Assembly: GCA_002364245.1 (NCBI GenBank)
Contig: DEXR01000043.1
Span: 308-38,611 of the forward strand
Length of the DNA stretch: 38,304 bases
From: Flavobacteriaceae bacterium UBA3179
GTDB taxonomy: Bacteria; Bacteroidota; Bacteroidia; Flavobacteriales; Flavobacteriaceae
Direction of reading: 5' to 3'
Numbering within the stretch: the stretch's first letter is position 1; each line of letters begins with the position of its first letter. The position numbers and the translations under genes are program-made. This document shows positions 34,332 to 38,304 of this stretch, piece by piece. The notes under the pieces were generated by a model that worked only from the letters and a program-made list of their open reading frames with translations, was not told where the DNA came from and did no database searches.

Positions 34332-35338
34332 ATAGGTTTATCACTTCAAAAATATACGGAGCGATCTTTTTGTTGATCCTTGTTTTTTCAATAGGGATTT
34401 TAGCATATAGGTTTTTCTCTGGTTATACGTGGATTGATGCTATTTACATGACAGTAATTAGCATCACTACGGTAGGGTTTCAAGAAGTGCGTCCGTTGGG
34501 GCCTTTCGAAAAAATGTTTACCTCTCTTCTCATACTTTCGAGTATATTTATAGTGGGTTATGCCATTTCAGTAATAACAGAGTATATTTTAAGTAAAAAT
34601 AACATCGGAAATTTAAAACAAAAAAGAGTGCAAAAAAGAGTAGATTTATTGCAAAACCATGTCATAGTTTGTGGTTATGGTCGCAATGGACAGCAAGCTG
34701 TTGAGAAGTTAGTAGATTACAAAAAAGATTTTGTAGTTATCGAAATTGACGAACAAGTAGTAGAACGTTTTTCTGAAACCGATATTTTATATGTCACAGG
34801 AAATGCCAATGAAGATGAAGTTTTATCGCGTGCTGGTATAAAAAAAGCTGCTACGGTAATATGTGCTTTACCCAGTGATGCTGATAATCTTTTTATAGTA
34901 CTTTCAGCGAGACAGATGAACCCAAAATTAAAAATAATAAGTCGGGCTAGTGAAGAAACGACCTACCAAAAACTGAAACTAGCAGGAGCAGATAATGTAA
35001 TTATGCCAGATAAAATAGGAGGTGACCATATGGCAAACTTGGTGGTAACTCCAGACTTGGTTGAATTTCTCGATAACCTTTCCGTTTCTGGAGAAAAAGA
35101 CAGTATTAATGTAGAACAAATCCCTTTTGAAAATGTGTGTCCCGATGGAATTGAAAAAGCAATTTTAGATTTAGATATCCGGAAAAAAACAGGCTGTTCG
35201 GTAATTGGCTATAAATCCTCAAAGGGTAACTATGTAGTCAACCCCGAGCCTTCCATGAAACTTGAAAAGGGTTCTAGTTTAATACTTATTGGAAGACCAG
35301 ATCAAATTAAAAACCTAAAAAAGTTATACAACGTTTAA
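34328..35338 (+). CDS. Two-TM potassium channel with RCK (TrkA-N/TrkA-C) domains
   Basis: Ligand-gated K+ channel-like protein of 336 residues. TM1 is about residues 9-29, followed by the pore helix DAIYMTVISI, the filter TTVGFQEV (47-54) and TM2 about 64-86. The cytosolic TrkA-N domain has HVIVCGYGRNGQQAVEKL (GxGxxG at 116-121) and the acidic VVIEIDE for nucleotide binding. A TrkA-C domain fills residues 250-336. The filter departs from TVGYGD: Phe for Tyr, Gln for the second Gly, Glu for Asp. Selectivity may therefore differ. Translation is coupled to the PspC gene. Confidence 0.9.
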   Translation: MNRFITSKIYGAIFLLILVFSIGILAYRFFSGYTWIDAIYMTVISITTVGFQEVRPLGPFEKMFTSLLILSSIFIVGYAISVITEYILSKNNIGNLKQKRVQKRVDLLQNHVIVCGYGRNGQQAVEKLVDYKKDFVVIEIDEQVVERFSETDILYVTGNANEDEVLSRAGIKKAATVICALPSDADNLFIVLSARQMNPKLKIISRASEETTYQKLKLAGADNVIMPDKIGGDHMANLVVTPDLVEFLDNLSVSGEKDSINVEQIPFENVCPDGIEKAILDLDIRKKTGCSVIGYKSSKGNYVVNPEPSMKLEKGSSLILIGRPDQIKNLKKLYNV

Positions 35339-35444
35339 GAAACTGTTAATTTTTTAACGTATAAATGTTTGAAATACCCTAATTTTTTTAGCATATTGCC
35401 AAAACAAATTTTTTCAAGCGAATAGTAATTAACTAAAAACTATA

Positions 35445-37070
35445 ATGAAGAAGCTACTTCTTTCCCTATTTTCAATTCTAACACCTTTATTAACATATGC
35501 CCAAGACGCTAGTACATCAGCGAACATAGATGCTACTTTTAAAAAATATACTGGGTGGTTTGTAGATTTTATTTTTTATGAAATCCCATTTTCTGAAGAG
35601 TTTCAAATTCCATGGGTATTAATCGTACTTATAGGTGGAGCAACTTATTTTACAATTTATTTTAAGTTAATAAACTTTACAGGCTTTTGGACAGCAATTA
35701 AAGTTGTTCGGGGGAAATATGAAGATATAGAAAAACACGGTGCCGATACCTTATATGGTGATTCTACACCAAATGAGGGTGAAAATATAATTGAGACCAT
35801 TAGAGATGATAGTGCTGAAGGAGAGGTTTCGCACTTTCAGGCACTTACTGCAGCACTCTCTGCTACAGTAGGTTTAGGTAATATTGCCGGTGTAGCTGTA
35901 GCATTGTCCATAGGAGGACCAGGGGCAACATTCTGGATGATATTAGCCGGTCTTTTAGGGATGGCTTCAAAATTTGCTGAATGTACACTTGGTGTAAAAT
36001 ATAGAGATGTAGGGCCAGACGGGACTGTGTATGGAGGACCTATGTATTACTTGAAAAAAGGGTTAGGTGAAAAAGGAATGGGAGGACTAGGAAAAGTGCT
36101 TGCCGTCATTTTTTCAATTTTTGTAATTGGTGGCTCTTTCGGAGGTGGAAATATGTTCCAGGCCAATCAAGCAGCTGCACAGTTTGTAAAGCTTTTTGAA
36201 TTTTCAAACCCTAATGCAGGTTTGTATTTTGGATTAGGAATGGCAGTTTTAGTTGCCATTGTGATTATAGGAGGAATTAAAAGGATAGCATCTGTAACTG
36301 AAAAGATTGTTCCATTTATGGCCGGTGTATACGTATTGGCTGCAATTATAATATTAGTTGCAAATTATAATCACATAGGGGATGCTTTCGGACTTATTTA
36401 TGAAGGTGCCTTCTCTGGCTTAGGAATAGCTGGTGGATTAATTGGTGTTATGATTCAAGGTATTCGTCGTGGAGCTTTCTCAAACGAAGCCGGAGTAGGG
36501 TCAGCTGCGATTGCACACTCTGCAGTTAGAACAAAATATCCTGCCAGTGAAGGTATTGTGGCACTTTTAGAACCTTTTGTAGATACAGTGGTAATTTGCA
36601 CTATGACAGCCTTAGTAATTATTATTACAAATTATGAAGCAGGCTTCATGGAATACGGAACTGAAATTACCGAAGGTGTTGAAATAACCGCAACAGCATT
36701 CGATACGGTAATACCACACTTCTCTATTGTGTTAACTATTGCTGTTATATTATTTGCATTCTCTACAATGATCTCTTGGTCATACTACGGTATGCAAGGT
36801 TGGAAGTACCTATTCGGGAAAGGAAAAATCACAGACATGGTTTACAAATTCTTATTCTTAATATTTGTAGTAGTAGGAGCATCAATAAGTCTTGGTTCTG
36901 TAATCGATTTTTCAGATGCGATGATATTTGCAATGGTGGTTCCTAATATTATTGGTGTAATGCTATTAACACCTATCGTAAGAAAAGAACTTAAAAAGTA
37001 TATGAAAGCAATAAACAAAAAGGAAGATGCATTAGATAGTGGGGCAGAAGATCTCACAAATAAAATGTAA
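35445..37070 (+). CDS. AGCS family alanine/glycine:cation symporter
   Basis: Sodium- (or proton-) coupled uptake of small amino acids across the inner membrane, 541 residues, about 11 helices. The family signature ALSATVGLGNIAGVAVALSI is complete, followed by GGPGATFWMILAG, AECTLGVKYR, YGGPMYYL, RRGAFSNEAGVGSAAIAHSA and SWSYYGMQGWKYLFG. An N-terminal extension looks like a cleavable signal peptide (MKKLLLSLFSI... ending TYAQ), and an acidic loop of about 50 residues lies before the signature. It is separated by 106 bp from the channel gene, with no clear promoter visible to me. Confidence 0.95.
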   Translation: MKKLLLSLFSILTPLLTYAQDASTSANIDATFKKYTGWFVDFIFYEIPFSEEFQIPWVLIVLIGGATYFTIYFKLINFTGFWTAIKVVRGKYEDIEKHGADTLYGDSTPNEGENIIETIRDDSAEGEVSHFQALTAALSATVGLGNIAGVAVALSIGGPGATFWMILAGLLGMASKFAECTLGVKYRDVGPDGTVYGGPMYYLKKGLGEKGMGGLGKVLAVIFSIFVIGGSFGGGNMFQANQAAAQFVKLFEFSNPNAGLYFGLGMAVLVAIVIIGGIKRIASVTEKIVPFMAGVYVLAAIIILVANYNHIGDAFGLIYEGAFSGLGIAGGLIGVMIQGIRRGAFSNEAGVGSAAIAHSAVRTKYPASEGIVALLEPFVDTVVICTMTALVIIITNYEAGFMEYGTEITEGVEITATAFDTVIPHFSIVLTIAVILFAFSTMISWSYYGMQGWKYLFGKGKITDMVYKFLFLIFVVVGASISLGSVIDFSDAMIFAMVVPNIIGVMLLTPIVRKELKKYMKAINKKEDALDSGAEDLTNKM

Positions 37071-37071
37071 T

Positions 37072-37095
37072 TTCCTCAATTTATAATTGGAGGAA
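37072..37095 (+). promoter_or_regulatory. Hairpin covering the start of the HhH gene
   Basis: TTCCTC (37072-37077) can pair with GAGGAA (37090-37095), reaching the A of the start codon. Three further pairs (37078-37080 with 37086-37088) are separated by a bulged G. GGAGGA next to the ATG is Shine-Dalgarno-like and would be hidden in the stem. Confidence 0.35.
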
Positions 37096-37970
37096 TGAAA
37101 TTCACAAAATCCCACTTCACGTTCAATAGGACTCAACGGAGTGGGATTTTATTATTAGTATTACTTATACTTGGTTTATTTTGTATATATTATTTTGTAG
37201 ATTTTTCTGAAAAGTCTACATTCGATACTTCTTCAGAAGAAATTACAGCGTTACAACAAGAGTTAGATTCGTTACGTGTTTCTGAAATAGCAGCTAAGAA
37301 GCCAAAAATCTATCCCTTTAACCCTAATTTTATAACCGATTATAAAGCGTACACACTCGGGCTTTCTGCTGAAGAATACGACCGTCTACAAAATTTCCGA
37401 AGTAAAGATCAATGGATTAATTCTACAGCAGATTTTAAAAAAGTCACGAAAGTTTCCGATTCGTTGTTAGCTGAAATAAGCCCGTACTTTAAGTTTCCTG
37501 ATTGGGTCACAAACCCTAAACCCAAAAAGAAAAGCTATTCTAATTATGATACCGAAAAGTCTTTCGCTCAAAAAATAGACTTAAATAAAGCAACAAGAGA
37601 AGAGTTGCAACAAGTAAGCGGAATAGGGGAGGCCTATAGCGGCCGGATTATAAAATATAGGGAAACGCTTGGCGGATTCACAGCCGACCTACAGTTGTAT
37701 AATGTATATGGCCTTGATGCCGCTGTAGTAAAAAGAGCTTTGCTTCAGTTTACTGTTAAAACCCCTAAACAGATTGATAAAATGAATATCAATACTGCTT
37801 CGGCATCTGATATTGCAACCATTCCTAATATTTCATTTGAATTGGCAAAAAACATTTGGGAATTTAGAAAATTACGGGAAACAATACAGGATATTTCAGA
37901 ATTACAGAAAATTGAAGGGCTCTCAAAAAGTAAGTTACAGCTAATTCAGTTATATTTGTATGCTGACTAA
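37095..37970 (+). CDS. Membrane-anchored helix-hairpin-helix (ComEA-like) protein
   Basis: Single-pass membrane protein of 291 residues: a helix about 16-35 (SGILLLVLLILGLFCIYYF), a short coiled segment, then three helix-hairpin-helix units. The second reads IDLNKATREELQQVSGIG, then GRIIKYRETLGGF; the third reads MNINTASASDIATIPNISFE, with a degenerate hairpin lacking the usual GIG; the first (LGLSAEEYDRLQNFR) is also degenerate. The fold binds DNA in ComEA during natural transformation. It starts 24 bp after the symporter. A role in DNA uptake is possible, but these proteins are common in Bacteroidota without tested function. Confidence 0.85.
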   Translation: MKFTKSHFTFNRTQRSGILLLVLLILGLFCIYYFVDFSEKSTFDTSSEEITALQQELDSLRVSEIAAKKPKIYPFNPNFITDYKAYTLGLSAEEYDRLQNFRSKDQWINSTADFKKVTKVSDSLLAEISPYFKFPDWVTNPKPKKKSYSNYDTEKSFAQKIDLNKATREELQQVSGIGEAYSGRIIKYRETLGGFTADLQLYNVYGLDAAVVKRALLQFTVKTPKQIDKMNINTASASDIATIPNISFELAKNIWEFRKLRETIQDISELQKIEGLSKSKLQLIQLYLYAD

Positions 37971-38047
37971 TCAATGATTTCTACAACTTGAAGTGCTGTG
38001 TTGTTACACATTTCAAAAAAAAATAATAAAAACCGAAACCACTATTT

Positions 38048-38304
38048 ATGAATAGCATGTATTTTACAGAAGAACACGATTTTTTTAGAAAAAGCTTTCA
38101 GGACTTTTTGCAAAAGGAAGTCGTACCACACATTGATAAGTGGGAAAAAACCGGAGATATAGAACGCTTTATTTGGAAAAAATTTGGTGAAATGGGCTAT
38201 TTCGGTATTAACTACCCTGAAAAATATGGTGGATTGGACCTCGATCTTTTTTATACGGTAATTTTCCTGGAAGAGCTTCAGAAAATAAATTCTGGTGGTT
38301 TTGC
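38048..38304 (+). CDS. Acyl-CoA dehydrogenase (5' part of gene)
   Basis: FAD-dependent dehydrogenase that introduces an alpha-beta double bond in acyl-CoA. I translated from ATG 38048; an in-frame ATG at 38057 is an alternative. The window ends after about 85 residues. Present are the N-terminal helical domain pattern FTEEHDFFRKSFQDFLQKEV, VPHIDKWEK, FGEMGYFGINYPEKYGGLDL and VIFLEELQKINSGG, all typical of the family. The flavin and catalytic regions lie beyond the right edge, so chain-length specificity cannot be judged. Confidence 0.92.
   Translation, partial: MNSMYFTEEHDFFRKSFQDFLQKEVVPHIDKWEKTGDIERFIWKKFGEMGYFGINYPEKYGGLDLDLFYTVIFLEELQKINSGGF

Noticed and set aside
1..38304. CRISPR arrays, tRNA/rRNA genes, insertion sequences and attachment sites
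   Set aside because: I looked for regularly spaced repeats, tRNA-like folds, transposase motifs and terminal inverted repeats and found none that I could support.

Overview
The window is a chromosomal segment of a low-GC, probably marine member of the Flavobacteriaceae (Bacteroidota). The signs are a type IX secretion (T9SS) sorting domain, surface-lipoprotein signals, families typical of the phylum (DUF2851, DUF1343/NamZ, DUF202, PspC plus K+ channel, a TPR protein paired with an outer-membrane barrel), and repeated promoters of the Bacteroidota form TTG-N19..21-TAnnTTTG. Coding density is very high: no gap exceeds about 160 bp. I see no tRNA, rRNA, CRISPR, IS element or prophage.

Layout. 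(1) 1-5.2 kb: start of kdsA (Kdo synthesis, minus), a secreted FG-GAP/VCBS repeat protein with a T9SS domain (minus), typA/bipA (plus) and a GT-C-like membrane protein (minus). (2) 5.2-15.4 kb: a surface-glycan locus. One tight plus-strand operon holds an acyltransferase, an FdtB-type sugar aminotransferase, two different Wzx-type flippases and a left-handed beta-helix acyltransferase. Around it are a minus-strand glycosyltransferase, a plus-strand GT4 glycosyltransferase with an FdtA-type ketoisomerase, and two overlapping minus-strand GT2 glycosyltransferases. FdtA plus FdtB implies a dTDP-3-amino-3,6-dideoxyhexose (Fuc3N or Qui3N type). RmlA, RmlB and an obvious Wzy polymerase are not in the window. 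(3) 15.5-18.0 kb: a 2-oxoglutarate/Fe(II) oxygenase followed at once by a secreted subtilase. (4) 18-24.6 kb: ftsE, a small secreted coiled-coil protein, then an operon of a 1006-aa TPR protein, a plug-less outer-membrane barrel and a thioredoxin-fold protein. (5) 24.7-31.2 kb: a lipoprotein amidohydrolase, a surface lipoprotein with a rearranged archaemetzincin-like zinc motif, a methyltransferase, a YkgJ-type cysteine-cluster protein, a NamZ-type muramidase and a LolE-like permease. (6) 31.3-38.3 kb: a CBS-like PLP enzyme, DUF202, DUF2851, a PspC-domain protein coupled to a K+ channel with an odd selectivity filter, an AGCS amino-acid:cation symporter, an HhH (ComEA-like) membrane protein, and the start of an acyl-CoA dehydrogenase.

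How it fits together. Much of the window concerns the cell envelope: Kdo for lipid A, glycan precursor synthesis, flipping and decoration, outer-membrane assembly-type proteins, lipoprotein release, peptidoglycan recycling, and secreted or surface proteases. The items most worth following up are the glycan locus with two flippases, the TPR/barrel/thioredoxin operon, the split-motif metalloprotease, the TVGFQE potassium channel, and terminators that appear to double as promoters for the next gene.
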